This document shows, in pieces, positions 51,462-64,000 of a stretch of DNA of 64,000 nucleotides. The notes beneath the pieces are model-generated. The model had not been told where the DNA came from. It saw nothing but the letters and a program-made list of their open reading frames with translations, and made no database searches. Origin of the DNA: Eleginops maclovinus (taxonomy: Eukaryota; Chordata; Actinopteri; Perciformes; Eleginopidae); NCBI RefSeq assembly GCF_036324505.1, contig NC_086368.1, forward strand, positions 21,558,378 through 21,622,377, in the 5' to 3' direction. Position numbers and translations under genes: made by a program. Positions within the stretch are counted from its first letter, which is position 1; each line of letters starts with the position of its first letter.

Positions 51462-54400
51462 CCCAGAGGCCTGGCTGGGAGGACACACAGCAGCCAAAGC
51501 CTTCAAAAACTGGGTCACACAATCTGTTGTACAGATGCCTCTGCACTCTGTTTACTATCACGACCCATGAAATTGATTCTTTTTATCTGTATGTTTGTGA
51601 GCGTCTTCACGGCGTGACACAGGTAGCTCTCCCTCGTTCCCTCCATGCCCTCGCCATACAGTACCTGGTATGTCTGTGTTGTGTGCAAAGTACTCATTTC
51701 ATGGTTCATTTGGCGCCTCACAAGCTCTGTTAATAAACAAGAGCCTTTGTTGCCGCTGTGAAACCTCTCTGCATGTGTCGGCTGTCAGAAGACTTGCCTT
51801 CAATGCTCACGTAGGATTAGGTGAGGCGTCATGCTCTTCAGCATCACGCTGTGGGGGACGATAGCAATGGAAAATACAGTCAAACTCATTACCAACCTCA
51901 CCATCACGCATTTAGGGATTATAACTCCTTCCACCAACACATCAGTAAATCTCATTGTTCTCAGATTCTGTGAGAATGGATTTTTAAATAGTGCATTTTA
52001 TACGTACATAATCAGGGGAAGCATGTTGAACTGGAGGGTTGTTCTGCCTGAGTTATCTGTCCATCCATCTGTTCATGTATCTGTGCAAAAAAAGATTGCA
52101 CGAGAGTAGCTCACGTACAGCGTTCATATCCCATCTGCCCAGAATGCACCTGTGATGGGAGAGAGCAGCACTAAGACCTGAAGCAGACCGAAAGAGAGGT
52201 ACATTTTCCCCTTTAACCTCTCCTCTTCCATCATTTTACATCTTTAAAAGTGCCTCTGTAAGGCTTCCGCAGTCCATTTTTTCTTTGCATTTATTCCCAG
52301 AAAAAAATGTTTATGTAAAATGAGTGTCCCTCATTGCTTGCTTTGAGAAAGATGCACAAGAAACAGATTGCATAAATGTGTCTTTAATAATAGCAATGAT
52401 GATTTTCAGAGTAGTGTAGGGGGAAAAAATGTTGCACATGTTTTTCCAATTTGTGCAATAAACTAGAGCAGACACATTCATGATGATGAAGAGGATACCA
52501 AGTTAATTCATATTATTTTCACTTTATGCCACTCTATTAAAAAGCAGTTTCCTTGGAGCCTCACGTTGAATATTGAGTTTATTTTTTCCACTCAGACAGC
52601 ATGAAGGAGTGTTTATATGTGGTGTTATTAAAAGGGAGAGAGCTGAGACAGTGACTAATCTATTTCCTTTCACACACAGCAGCCAGTAATCACTGTTCTA
52701 TGGAACTGCTCACTCATCCATCCATAATGTTATCAAGACACATTATCTGTGTGTATGTGTGCGACTGTGTTATTCTGGGTGCTTTTGTGTCCGTGTGATT
52801 TTAAGGACCTGAAAGAAGGCGTTGAAAATGCCTGTGTGGGCATTTTGGTATACGTGCAAGAGTCCACATTGGTGTTTCTCAGGATTTTAAATCACCGTGT
52901 GCATCTCAGAGCTGGGTCCATGCTGCAGATCTAAATGCAACACATTCTTCCGGTAGCCTGTGGCTTGATCTCACATTGTCAGCTAGCGGAGGTCACACTG
53001 TAATGTGTGAACGTGGGCCCCTCTGCCTGGTCTTGAAAGGCAGACGAAGCTTGCTTTCAAAAGTCCAAAATGACAAATCTCGGAGCTGGTTTCCACAGGG
53101 TCTCGCTGTGTTGTTTTTTATATGTGAAGTCTTAGTGTGAGTTGGCAGGGCTGTGGATATTGCTAATGTTAAAGCAACCATAAGTAATTATGGTCAGAAA
53201 CAATCTAAATATCTTTATTAGGTGATGAAATCTGTTTAAATCAGTGTGTTGCTCATTGTACAGCTTGTTTCAAGGGTTTAGATGGTGGTCGATAAAAAAA
53301 CTGATGAAAAACAGATTCACTGGATTTGACATGGATTTAACATTGATGTTGGAGACCTCGTTGGATATGAATGACCAAAAAAAAAAAAAAATCTGTTTTT
53401 TCTTTTGGATTCGCATGCTAACAAACTATTCAAATTAAGTATGTTGTCAAATTGGGTAAAATAGTGTGTTCATCTGCATACTATATTTATTTTGTAAGGT
53501 AATCCAATTGTTGTTCCAACATGTTAATTCCTAAAATTAAATTGTTGCAATCTACCACTTTGAGAGAGGGGATCCACATTGCATTATTCTCTGGCAGTGA
53601 TCCTCGTGAGAGTGTAAGGACCCTGACCTCTTCTTCTACGTGACCTCAGCTCTGTTTTACTGCCCCGCAGCCGGCTGGCACCTACACCTGTCGTCACCCG
53701 TTAGATGGTATGGCACAAAAACACCAGAAGGTGTTTTCTCATTCACCATTTGACCTTTCCTTTACCAACATAAATACATGATGTACAGTACAATCAGTAG
53801 ACCTCTACCCTGAATCTCTCTCTCTGCTTTTGATCAGTAGCTGCACTGACGTGACTTGGTTGGAGGTAATCCACTCGTGATAGTCTGTAAGCCAAGACAA
53901 GAATATTAGCTGGAGGTGAGACTTGACCTTCAATGTGTATTTTTTTCCAGTACAGTTTGGCTTAGGATTAACATTTACACTTTAATCCATTTGCTCAATG
54001 CAAAAATATATTAAAATATCTCCAAACGCATTACATAATATCTAATACACAATGAAAACACCCTGTCATAAAAGCTATATACACACAGTATAGGTCTCCA
54101 ATTAAGAGTTGTTTTTTATTATGGATGATTCCACATACTCCAAATCCCAAAGGCAATCAATTTGCAGTGACAAAACACAAGCTAGACTGGTAACACTTTG
54201 AAATACAGCACACAGTGTAGAGTGTGTGTGTGTTGATAAATCAGGTACCAATTAAATACTAAGTGGTTGCTCATAGTGCTATTGTAAATACAGAGGAAGA
54301 ACAACATTTGAATGAATGCCTTTTTTATGACAAGTGTGGTGTATTTGTTGACGTATGTTATGTCGTAAAACAAAAACATAAAATCTAATTTCAGGCGTTT

Positions 54401-57039
54401 AACCAATGGAACCGGAAGTGTAAAGAAAAGCCATTTTAATTTCCTTGTTTTAGAAATATTTCCTGCAGCCTTCTGTTAATTGACCTAAGAATTCAGCCTC
54501 AGTATATACATTATTATTACATGTGTAATAAATAGAATACACAAATCAGCCTCACCCAAAAATAGGATTTTTGAGCAAAAAAAGGTATTTCAAAAAGAGG
54601 TTCACAGCGGCAGACCGGTCTAAGGTGAGGTGGAGAAATATGTTGGTGAATGGTGAGTGATACGTTGGCTCTTCTGCAGCTCCTCTCTGTATATTGGAAA
54701 GCAGCATGTGCTTCTTGACTCATTCCCTTCTCCCTGGGGAGTCCTCTCTGTCAGACTGCAGTGGAAATTGACCTGTGAGTAAAGCGTGCATTTTGGGGAG
54801 CAGTTATTTATTCAACTAGAGAGGAGACTTGATGACTCACTGACAGGTTCAGTCACAGTACCAGATGCACACACACAAATCTAAATGTTCTCCTTGCACT
54901 GAGACAACTTTTATAAAAAGAGTATCAAATGATCTTCAACCTCCAAATGTAGCAAGGATCCTTTTCTTTTTCTCCCATCACCCCTCACTTATTCTCATCA
55001 TTCACAATGATGCCTTTTGTTTGGACAATATGGTCTGGTATAGACAATATACCTGTTACTCTTATTAACTTCATTGTGTTACCTTCAAATGAAAGTTTGT
55101 ATTGTCACTTCAATACCTTTCAGTGGGCTAAAAACTATCTGATTGAATTCATCCAGTGAGGGTTTAAGGCAAGAGAAGAAACATTTTTTTGAAGCTAAAT
55201 TAGACCAAGGATGTTAGTGTTGTACAATAATTATGAGTTGCTGCTCACATCTAATTTTTCAGTGAACAATAAGGTGAAAACAAAATCGGGGATATAAATA
55301 TACTGTACAAACTGACTTGGGTACTTATACTCAGATTGACTTCATGACGTTTTCTCGTAACAGCAGTCATTAATAACAATTGATTACAGCCATCACATAC
55401 AGGCCAGCATCAAAGTTCATTTGTAGTTTCTGTTATGTGAATTTGAAGTCTAGTATTCATTTCCTTTTAGCTCTGTTTTGGTCTCCATCAACTCCTGAGG
55501 GAAATATCTATCTCTTTAGTCCTAAATACTCCTGAATGTGTGGTGGTGCCGCCCGACTAGGTAGAGTGCTGCACTTGGACATGCAACCAATGAGATAAGC
55601 TGTATAGCTGTATCACAGTATAAGGCGGCAGAGGCAAGCAGGGAAGGTTACCTCCGAAACTAAAGTAACTAGCTGTTTTTATTACAAGGCTCCCCGCCCC
55701 TCCACGCAGTGAGCAAAGTTCAAACTTCTTATCATGTGAAGGCAGTTTTAGTCAGTCTGCAATTTAGCCCTGGCGATGGCCAGGTAGGATACAGCGATTT
55801 ATTAGTGCGTCATTGAAAACAGCTGCTGGAAACAAGGCTTAGACAGTGAGACATTAAATATTTCAAAAGTGGAAAGTTGCACGCTGCAAAACCAAAACAA
55901 AGTGCTCTGCATAACTAGGGGGAACTGCGGGGTTGGTAACTAATGCTTAAAGAGCTTTACATATTTATAGATCACAGGTTTAGACAACCTACAGTAAATG
56001 AGATGAAATGTGTAAAAAAACACATCATTACGAAGCCATCTGTTTGGGTGACAAATGTGTTAAGCATCAAAACAGAAGTCTCGAGTCAGAAAACTGCATC
56101 CTTCAGAAAAATGTGTTTGTATTCTTGTTCTACAGGGTTCAACCTCCCAAACTGAACCACATGAACAAAGAAACTCGGAGATGCCTCAAGAGCATTTCAT
56201 GATACCGCCCTTTGAGAGACTCACAAACTCTCCCCACCCAGGCCAGCAGCCCAGCTGATCTGATGCTTAGCGACATGACCTTCATGTCTTACCCAGCACC
56301 ATGGAAAGCCCCTGGGTGCTCTCTCGCTCTCGCTCGCTCTCTCTCACTCTCTCTCTGTCCTCCCTCCACCATGCTGCCTGTTTGGGGTTCTCCCTGCTCT
56401 GCTCTGGTACCTACTGTCACTTGCTATTGGGAGACAACACATAGGCACGGCTACCTCACCACAAAGGTGCAGTCGAGAATGATTAAGGCACACACAGAAA
56501 TCCTATATATTCACTGAACCATGCAAATGACAAAAATGAACACACACAGGTTTTTAAGGTAAATTCACGTATCTAGGACAGACATGTTGGAGGCGGGTAC
56601 AGACAGATGTGTTGTTTATTACTGTGTGATGAGTTGGAGTTACGAAGGGTGGCGAGATAAGACCATGGTTGGTGGTGGCTATGGTCATGTGGACTCCTGT
56701 GCAATGCATTCAATGTTAACAAACAGTGGGAAACATTTTTACAGCAGTTATCTTTTCTACAGACGCTGCAACACGCTTTGTTTGGCAGAGATGATCTACC
56801 TCCTGTTACCTGCAGTCATGTTATTGTGTTTTGGCTGAATGTTCACCAGGTGGGACACCAGGCTCCATGTCAGCGATAACTTACAGAATCATATCTAGGT
56901 GTTGCTGCTTTGCATAGATTTTTATACATTTGCAGCACTAATGTACATGTCAGAAAAGGATACGGACATAACAGTGCTGCTCATTTAGCAACACCCAAAA
57001 AATGCTTCGGAAAGATAAGTACTTAATATTTTATTCGGC

Positions 57040-57087
57040 TTTAACAAATAAAAAGTTGAGTTGAGTTGAGTTGAGTTGAGTTGAGTT
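57040..57087 (+). repeat. LINE-type tail with (TTGAG)n
   Basis: TTTAACAAATAAAAAG followed by about six or seven TTGAG units (57055-57087). The AATAAA-plus-pentamer arrangement is that of a retroposon 3' tail. Confidence 0.5.
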
Positions 57088-57436
57088 GGGACAAACCGGA
57101 CAATATTTGTAGACACCTTGAGGTTTGTTAAGATATGATTTTTTCCAAAGTGTAACAGAGTAAGAGTGTGTGTTTACATTATATTAATGTTGTGATCATG
57201 AGTTCTATTAAAATACATTGCTGAAAGGGTTGGGGGTGTTAAAAGACCTGACACACCCTGGTTTCTAGTGGGTGGTCATGGTCATTGTCATTGTGGATGT
57301 GTGTCCTGCTAACAGCCAGGATTGTAATCAAGCTCCAAGCTATTCTGTCCTGACATGAACTGGCCACTTACAAACCTGAAGACACCCTCCCTGTGACAGC
57401 CTACATTATAATTCATGAGGTGGATTCTAGTCTCCT

Positions 57437-57555
<119 letters not shown>

Positions 57556-57894
57556 ATTTTTAACCTTTGGTGCTGGTCGACACAGCAGTGAGATTTTAGC
57601 TCCCCCCCTCTCACAGTGTAGTCTCAGCTGCAGCCCCTGCAGCCTTCCTGGATTATTGCTGCAGATAGTTTTGCTCCCCACACGAACAACATCAGCTGTT
57701 CTGTTCTGTTGGTGATATGAATTGCTGCAGTTAAATCTGTCTTGTGATTATATCAACTTTTTACCAAGTAAATTGTGAAATATTGTATGCTGTAGTTCTG
57801 CAAAAGGTTGTGTTTTGAAATGTTAGATTCCTCACAAATTTCTAAACCTGAATTGATTAGCTACTTTGTATGAACTGCTTATTAGAAAATACTA

Positions 57895-58030
57895 TTTTTT
57901 ATTTCATTTTATTAAACCTTTATACAAACAGGAAGGTCTCGTTGAGATTAAACACCCGTTTTGCAAGAGTCCTGGCCAAGATTGGCAGCATCACGGATTC
58001 AGAACACAAATTAAAATCGATAACAGAACA
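57895..58030. repeat. Fish interspersed repeat ('CAGGAAGGTCTCGTTGAGAT' type)
   Basis: ACAGGAAGGTCTCGTTGAGA (57929-57948), then TTGCAAGAGTCCTGGCCAAG and TGGCAGCA, is a core common in teleost genomes, in most copies 'ccaggaaggtctcattgagat...gcaagagagacctggccaag'. The third Tc1-type MITE begins directly after it, probably inserted into it. Confidence 0.55.
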
Positions 58031-58032
58031 TA

Positions 58033-58260
58033 CAGCCGCAGAAAACATTGAGACCACTTCAGCATGATCATTTGCTCTTGTTTTATTATTTATAGAGATG
58101 TCTTTGAGTTAAATTATTATATATATATTTATTTTTATTGTATTCTATAAACTACTGACATCATCTCTGTGTTTCAACAAACACTGGAATGGCTGCCATA
58201 CAGATAGAGATGAAGATTTAAGAAACATTTGGAGTGGTCTCTTAATTTTTTCCAGAGCTG
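58033..58260. mobile_element. Tc1-type MITE, copy 3 of 3 (inverted)
   Basis: 228 bases with TA on both sides (58031-58032, 58261-58262). It is in the opposite orientation to the other two copies: the end near 58260 reads AGTGGTCTCTTAATTTTTTC then CAGAGCTG, and the interior shows the reverse complement of the shared block (TGTATTCTATAAACTACTGA, 58139-58158, and GGAATGGCTGCCATACAG). An internal ATATAT expansion makes it longer. Confidence 0.8.
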
Positions 58261-59825
58261 TAGCCTATGTGGTCACAATCAGATTAGCATGTTAGCACGT
58301 TAGCACCTGCTGCACTAAGGCTGTTCTTCCATGCTAGCATTCTATTGATATTAAGAACGACATCACAAAGAGTATTTTGTGTATTGATTTTGTATGAGTG
58401 AGAAATTGATGTATACATCATTACCCAGAAATTCTGAGTCTGCGTCATAAAGTGAATTGATTTACTCAACCGCGCTAAATTGCATTAATTCTCTTAAAAC
58501 TTTGCAGTGGCAGACTGCATGGCCAGTGGGGGCAAAATAATTAACCGCTATATACAATAATTACGAATGATAGTGAGCGACGTTAACGTACAGTTAAGAG
58601 GGAAAGGGGGCAGTAATCTGCTGGTAATGGCATAAATGAAGTATGCACTGATTGGGAAATTGTTTTTGGGACTTGAGAATATCTTTAGTCAAGTTTTTTT
58701 GCCAAAAATCTCTCAAAAGTGAGAAGAAATTACAGAAATCCTGCTATTGTAAAGCAGCTGCAGACATGCAACATTTACAAATGTGATGTTAATCTTGCCA
58801 AGAATGCTAATGTGCTTGAGTTGAGTATTGTTCAATACTTGTTTGTTGGCAGATTTTTAGAAAAACATGTAAGTTTAATGTTACATTTATACTCAGAAAA
58901 CACAAACTAAATATGCCTATATACACTAGACCAAAGTATCAGATTTTTTCTCTAACTTGTGGCAGACCTGATCTATTCATGACTGTGAAAAGGGAAAAGT
59001 TATACACCGGGGTTTTTCAGCAGTGAGAACATCAGTTTTGTGCCACAAAGGGTATACAAATAATCAGAAATTCTGTCAGAATAACCCGAGACTCAGATGC
59101 TGAAGCAAGACCAAGTATGTGAAGTTTTCAACAGGCGAGAACACAGACACAGAATGTCAACAGGGAAAAGAAAAAACCAACACCCACGAAAAAACCTTTA
59201 GAACATTTCTATGTGTTTGGTCGTCCTCTGCTTCTTTTTCCCCCTTTGCTGTCTGTGTCTCCGTTACTGACTCTGTATGCTAAACTAGAATGTTGTGCTG
59301 TCTAAAAGGAGAAGCCTGTGTTTCAGAGAGATGTACTTGTTTGCCAATCGGCCTCTCAGGGCGTGTAAGTTTGTGAAGTGAAATGCACTTTGGTCCACAA
59401 GCTTACTAATGCAGGCATCTCCCTGTGACACATCCGTCTGGGGGAAAGTCCAGGTCAGTTTCACAGAAATCCACTCAAACTTGTTTGCTCCAGTGCCTGT
59501 TTTCCCACTAGGTTTAGAAATCTCTGTGGTTTTAATTTGCAAAATCCACTATCCAAAAAAGCTTAATAGTTCCACAGCTGTGCTAAAGTGTTTTTTTAAT
59601 CCTTCCTTTGCAATGAGAAGGAGGCCATGGTGAGCAAATTCCCTGGGTTTGTGCCTGGCTGGAATAGATAGCTGGATAACGTCTGCACTATCCAGCTGAC
59701 CTCAAGTGACCAAGCACAGTGTTGTTCACAAACGCTTGCATGCTCAGAGAGCTTAACAGAAAACATGGTTAAAAAAAACCGTGGTCCTCGGAAGTGCCAG
59801 ACATCGCCAGCAGGGCCAAGAAAAC

Positions 59826-59829
<4 letters not shown>

Positions 59830-59883
<54 letters not shown>
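59830..59883. repeat. (TG)n microsatellite, about 27 units
   Basis: Pure TG run followed by CTGTCTGTC-rich sequence. Confidence 0.97.
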
Positions 59884-59884
<1 letters not shown>

Positions 59885-61303
59885 CTGTCTGTCAATCAGC
59901 CTGTCTGTCTTTCTTTGTGTCTGTTCATCTGTGCGTGGGTGTGCAGTGTTTGTGCACATTTAAAGGAACATTTCTTTCCTCAACTAGCTGTGTCCATTTG
60001 TATAATTGTTGCTTTATTCCTATCAGGTATTGGTAACATTCAACCTAATCATTTCATCACAATGCTACCACAAATCAACCCATTTGCTCCTTTGTTAACA
60101 TGTTTCAGATTTTGCAGATTGTCTTCCTGACCAACTTTTTATGAAAAAGTGTCTGAATTTAAGAAATTGCTAAAACTCATTGGTGATAACTGACTTCTTT
60201 GGACTTCTGTAAGATACTTTTTGTTTCAGTCAGACTTTGGGTAGAATCATTTCAAGTTGCAAGCATGCATCACTCCCTGTAATTTCCTTTACTTTCATCC
60301 ATCTACTCCAATGTTTTTTCCCCCAGTTTTTAGCCTTTGTCATGCACAGGCTTAAAGTTTAAAAGGGCTGATTTGGCTCTCAGTTATCCGTATGCGTGGT
60401 CAAGAAATCTGGCCAGATTACAGATGACCGGGTTTTGCAATCACAGGAAATGTGACCACTCATTTTAACAGAGAATACAGAATGTAATCCAGTTGTTTAA
60501 TGATTTAAACGCACTGGATGTGACCGGCTCATTACAATTTTACTTCCAAATAAGCAATTCGATATTTAATATTTTGTGGTTTGTTAACAGGCTGAGGATT
60601 GTTTTACCACATGTTTTTTATTCTCAGCCCATTAACCCCAGGCATTATATTGACACAGCCATGCATTAATTAAGCCAGCCTTCAAGACCAATGTGGGAAG
60701 TTGCGTGCTCTCTATGTGGCTCGACTAATACCCCGTTTACACCTGGCTGTGACTGCAATCAGGGTCTGGATTTGTGCGATTAATTTATGCAAATGAATTA
60801 CTTGTCAATGAAAAGGTGTGTCGCAGATGGAGGAAAATGTTGCTGCTGTATGGGCTTTACTGAATTTTTGCCTAAGTTTTTGCAGTATCGTCTAATAACA
60901 CTGTTCTGTCTGGTATGTCTTTGTCAGTACCTCTTTACACATGGATCCCTGCTTATGTAAAGTCACATAAAACTGTCTGATATACAGCATAGTACAATAT
61001 AAAGTGCGTAAGTAGTTGTGGAAATATCTGTTTCTTTGTGCCACATACACTCACAAGAGAGAAAGAAACAGCTTGTGCTCGGAGACAGGTGCACTCATCT
61101 TCTTTCTCTAATATCTACATCTGCATCTCTTCCTTCCCCTCCTCTCCCCTCTTTCCTCTCCTCTCTCTCTGCAGTGTTCAGGTGGGATGGTGACGCATCG
61201 GCTCAAGCAGGCGTCTTATTAGCTGAGCGCTAACAGGCAGCCGGTGTTCCCATGGGGGCTGAATGCTGCTGAGTCATCCTGTACAAGCTGAACAGTACGT
61301 GTC

Positions 61304-61305
<2 letters not shown>

Positions 61306-61382
<77 letters not shown>
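61306..61382. repeat. (CA)n microsatellite, about 38 units
   Basis: Pure CA run beginning 12 bases after an exon-like donor (GTACGT, 61295). Confidence 0.97.
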
Positions 61383-61384
<2 letters not shown>

Positions 61385-63091
61385 GCAGCTGATATAAAAT
61401 CACCTGCACATACACATAAACTTCTGATTTGTTTGATTCCAATGAGAGTTGTACTGTGTAGGTGTATCAGGTTCAGTGTGTGTGTGTGGGGGAGCCACAC
61501 AGAGGCCAAGGATTTTACCGGTTACTGCTGCAGCCAACCTCCATCTCAGCGTCTCTCCGTCACCTGTGCAGCTCAACAGCAGCATGAGGCCAGAATCGTT
61601 GACAGATCTCCTCTCCACTCCATGCGTCTGCCTCTTTAGTCGACATTACATGATTACACCAACACTGAGTTTGAAACATGCCACACGGTAAATGAGCGCT
61701 GTGGTGAAACACAAATTCTCATCAATCACAACCTCCTCATACTCAGAAATGTTATGAATTGTTTGTTTGTAAGGCAACCGGCTGTTTTTCTGCATGTTAA
61801 GAATTGAATGTTTGACTTGCTGCTGTTACAATATTACATTACAACATCTGATACTGAACCCAAGGTTAGTGAATCAGAAAATAGATATGAAAGTAAAACG
61901 TAAAAAATCTTAGAAGGTGGTTGCCTCCAATTCTTGGAAATGTATTAATAAGTTCTAAGAGAAAAATGTAGTTAATAATCCTACAGATCATTCAGAATAT
62001 GTCTAACTGTTGAACAGAATGGAACTTTGTTTCTGTTACACCTGAAGCTTTCTGCTAGCAGCACGTATGCACTAACAATGACAGAGGATTTATATAACTC
62101 CAAATTCATAGATATTTTGAAACGATGGACCGACTAAAGTAAGTAAAAGCCAGCCTCTCATTTTAGACGGTAGAAACAATTGTTTAAAATGACAACTTAT
62201 GCTAACTGTTGCATCTAGCTAGTGAAATTACCACTAAATCCCTCATGTGTAAAGTTTACCAATGCTAATATAAAAAGAAAGAAGATTCCAAAATAATCCC
62301 CTTTTACAAACAGTCTAAAATCTACAATCAAACCCACAAAATGTAACAGAATTTTGGAGTAACTAACATTTCAAAACAATCTCATTAGCTTATACTCTTG
62401 GAGTTGGGAAGTATCACATTACAACAGTTGGTAGAAAGCCACTGACACAGTTCGACATGTTCGGGTAAGGTCTTAGCGTATGGTCAATTGTATATTATGT
62501 TGTTGTCGTTTTTAAATGAGACGAGATGAGGCCGCAGATTTTGCAAGCTAGAGAAATGTTTCAGTGTTAGGGAGGTTGGCTGCCCTGCTGACTTTACTCT
62601 GTTGCTGATTTTTTATGTTCATTCACTTTCACTCTGAACATTACTGCCAATTTTCACAAACTAGTTCCCTCAGCTGACAGAACACTTACTTTACTCTGTT
62701 GGTCATGGGTTGAGCACACTGCGGCTCCAAGAAGTAATCTGACAAACATCCATAATTATCCCCTTCCACTTAATTGATGTTTTATCAAGTAACAATTATT
62801 AGGAGAAAGAAAGAGGCTGTGTGCGGTCAAACACCACTGCTAACTTTATGTGTGTGAGAGATAGGGGGAGGCATAGGATAGTAAGAAAGAAACAGAAAGT
62901 GAGAGTAACAGTAAACAGTTGAATGATCGATGAACGCCTGACGTGACTCAGCTCAGTTCCCGGCCAACATTGCCATGACTGGCGAGTCGCTTGCTCGACG
63001 AAGACAAACGACCCGGCAATGAAGGAAAATGAGGATTTTATCACCCATTTCCCTCTCACAACGGTACTGGCCCACGTTCCCCAGATTGCTT

Positions 63092-63093
<2 letters not shown>

Positions 63094-63148
<55 letters not shown>
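63094..63148. repeat. (TG)n microsatellite, about 27 units
   Basis: Pure TG run. A second, interrupted TG stretch is at 63319-63346. Confidence 0.97.
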
Positions 63149-63149
<1 letters not shown>

Positions 63150-64000
63150 ATTTGTCTGTGCTGGGAAGTTAACCAAATGTGTGTCCCGCTTTCCTGACAG
63201 GCTGGCTTATGGTGGTACGCTGGCCCAAGGGTGCAGTTTAGAGAAATCACTCACTCAGTTGGAGACTTGTGGAGAAATGCCCAAGGTCTGGAACATCTAT
63301 ATGTTACCTGGGATCCTGCGTGTGTGTGTGTGTGAGTGTGTGTGTATGCAAGGAAGTGTGTTTAAAAGGACATTTATCTCATCCTCAGATATAATTACAC
63401 TGCCCAGGGGTAGAGGAGAGTAATTCAGCTCTCCCTCCTCTCTGTCATACCCTCTCTCCTTCACCCTCCCTTTTCCTCTCTTGCCTGCTCTTTCTTATCC
63501 GACGTAAGAAAGCCGATCCAAGTCTCCCATCTTTTCGGAAGTCATTATGGGATTAACTCATTCCCAGAGTATGGATCTCTTCCCTTGGAACCCATGAAGG
63601 GGGCTTCCCCGGTTCTTCGCTTTCCTGGACACGGCTCACTCTAGCTGGGATAATCAACCAGCAGCACTCCTTCCTCCAGCCTGGAGCTCCACCCCGGGGG
63701 AAATCACTTCTCGCTACTCCTCACTTGATCCAAAATATGAATCCTGCCATAATCTCCTCAAAAATGTAATTAATTGTGTAGAAAGGTTATTACGTTGGAA
63801 CGAGAGTTATGGAAATATAATGTTATTTGTTTTAATCTTCACCATGTTAAGTAATAACTCCAGCTGCTGGAGCTGAGGAAGGGGTGAGATCTTTTGTAAT
63901 GGTAATAAGAGCGCCTACAGGAATCCACAGCCTCGGGGAAGAGGTGTCATATCATAACTTCCTGTTTGTGAATCCCACTCCCCCATGGGTTGTTGGGTAA

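Noticed and set aside
53671..53780. Immunoglobulin-like AGTYTC after a CCCCGCAG acceptor
   Set aside because: The motif is six residues only. The rest of the frame has no Ig-fold features and no neighbouring Ig exon was found, so chance is more likely.

Overview
This 64 kb window is AT-rich vertebrate nuclear DNA, almost certainly from a teleost fish. The evidence is a gene built from short exons split by 8-14 kb introns, a complete Tc1-type transposon, several other fish-style transposon remnants, LINE 3' ends, and more than twenty long (CA/TG)n microsatellites. Nothing looks bacterial or viral. Most long open frames are either translated CA/TG arrays or chance.

One host gene is recognisable, on the + strand: the 3' part of a MICOS subunit gene of the CHCHD3/CHCHD6 family, best read as chchd6 (MIC25). 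I find four coding exons: 9947-10030 (28 codons of coiled coil), 17890-17960 (end of the coiled coil), 28233-28368 (the twin CX9C CHCH domain) and a proposed micro-exon at 42353-42376 that codes the last seven residues and the stop. A 3' UTR of about 280 bases follows, with an AATAAA at 42624 and a GT-rich downstream element. The reading phases join exactly (0, 0, 2, 0). The 5' exons (N-terminal DUF737 part and promoter) were not found and probably lie before position 1.

Layout: 1-9946 is presumably intronic and holds a degraded Tc1 end (518-872), a LINE-type repeat (2413-2960), the intact Tc1 element (4879-6528, transposase 5278-6300) and small inverted-repeat elements. Intron 10031-17889 holds a LINE tail, a palindromic MITE and the longest TG array. 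Intron 17961-28232 holds a foldback element at 23466-23851. Intron 28369-42352 holds an L1-like ORF2 fragment on the minus strand, other LINE/SINE pieces and a long CT tract. From about 42660 to 64000 I see no gene I can name: microsatellites, repeats, a few exon-like splice-site pairs and possible conserved non-coding blocks.

The best things to follow up are the structurally complete Tc1 element with an uninterrupted 340-residue transposase, the far 3' micro-exon of chchd6, a three-copy MITE family sharing Tc1-type TA target sites, and opposed TG and CA arrays that could fold into a large hairpin. I did not find a convincing new multi-gene system.
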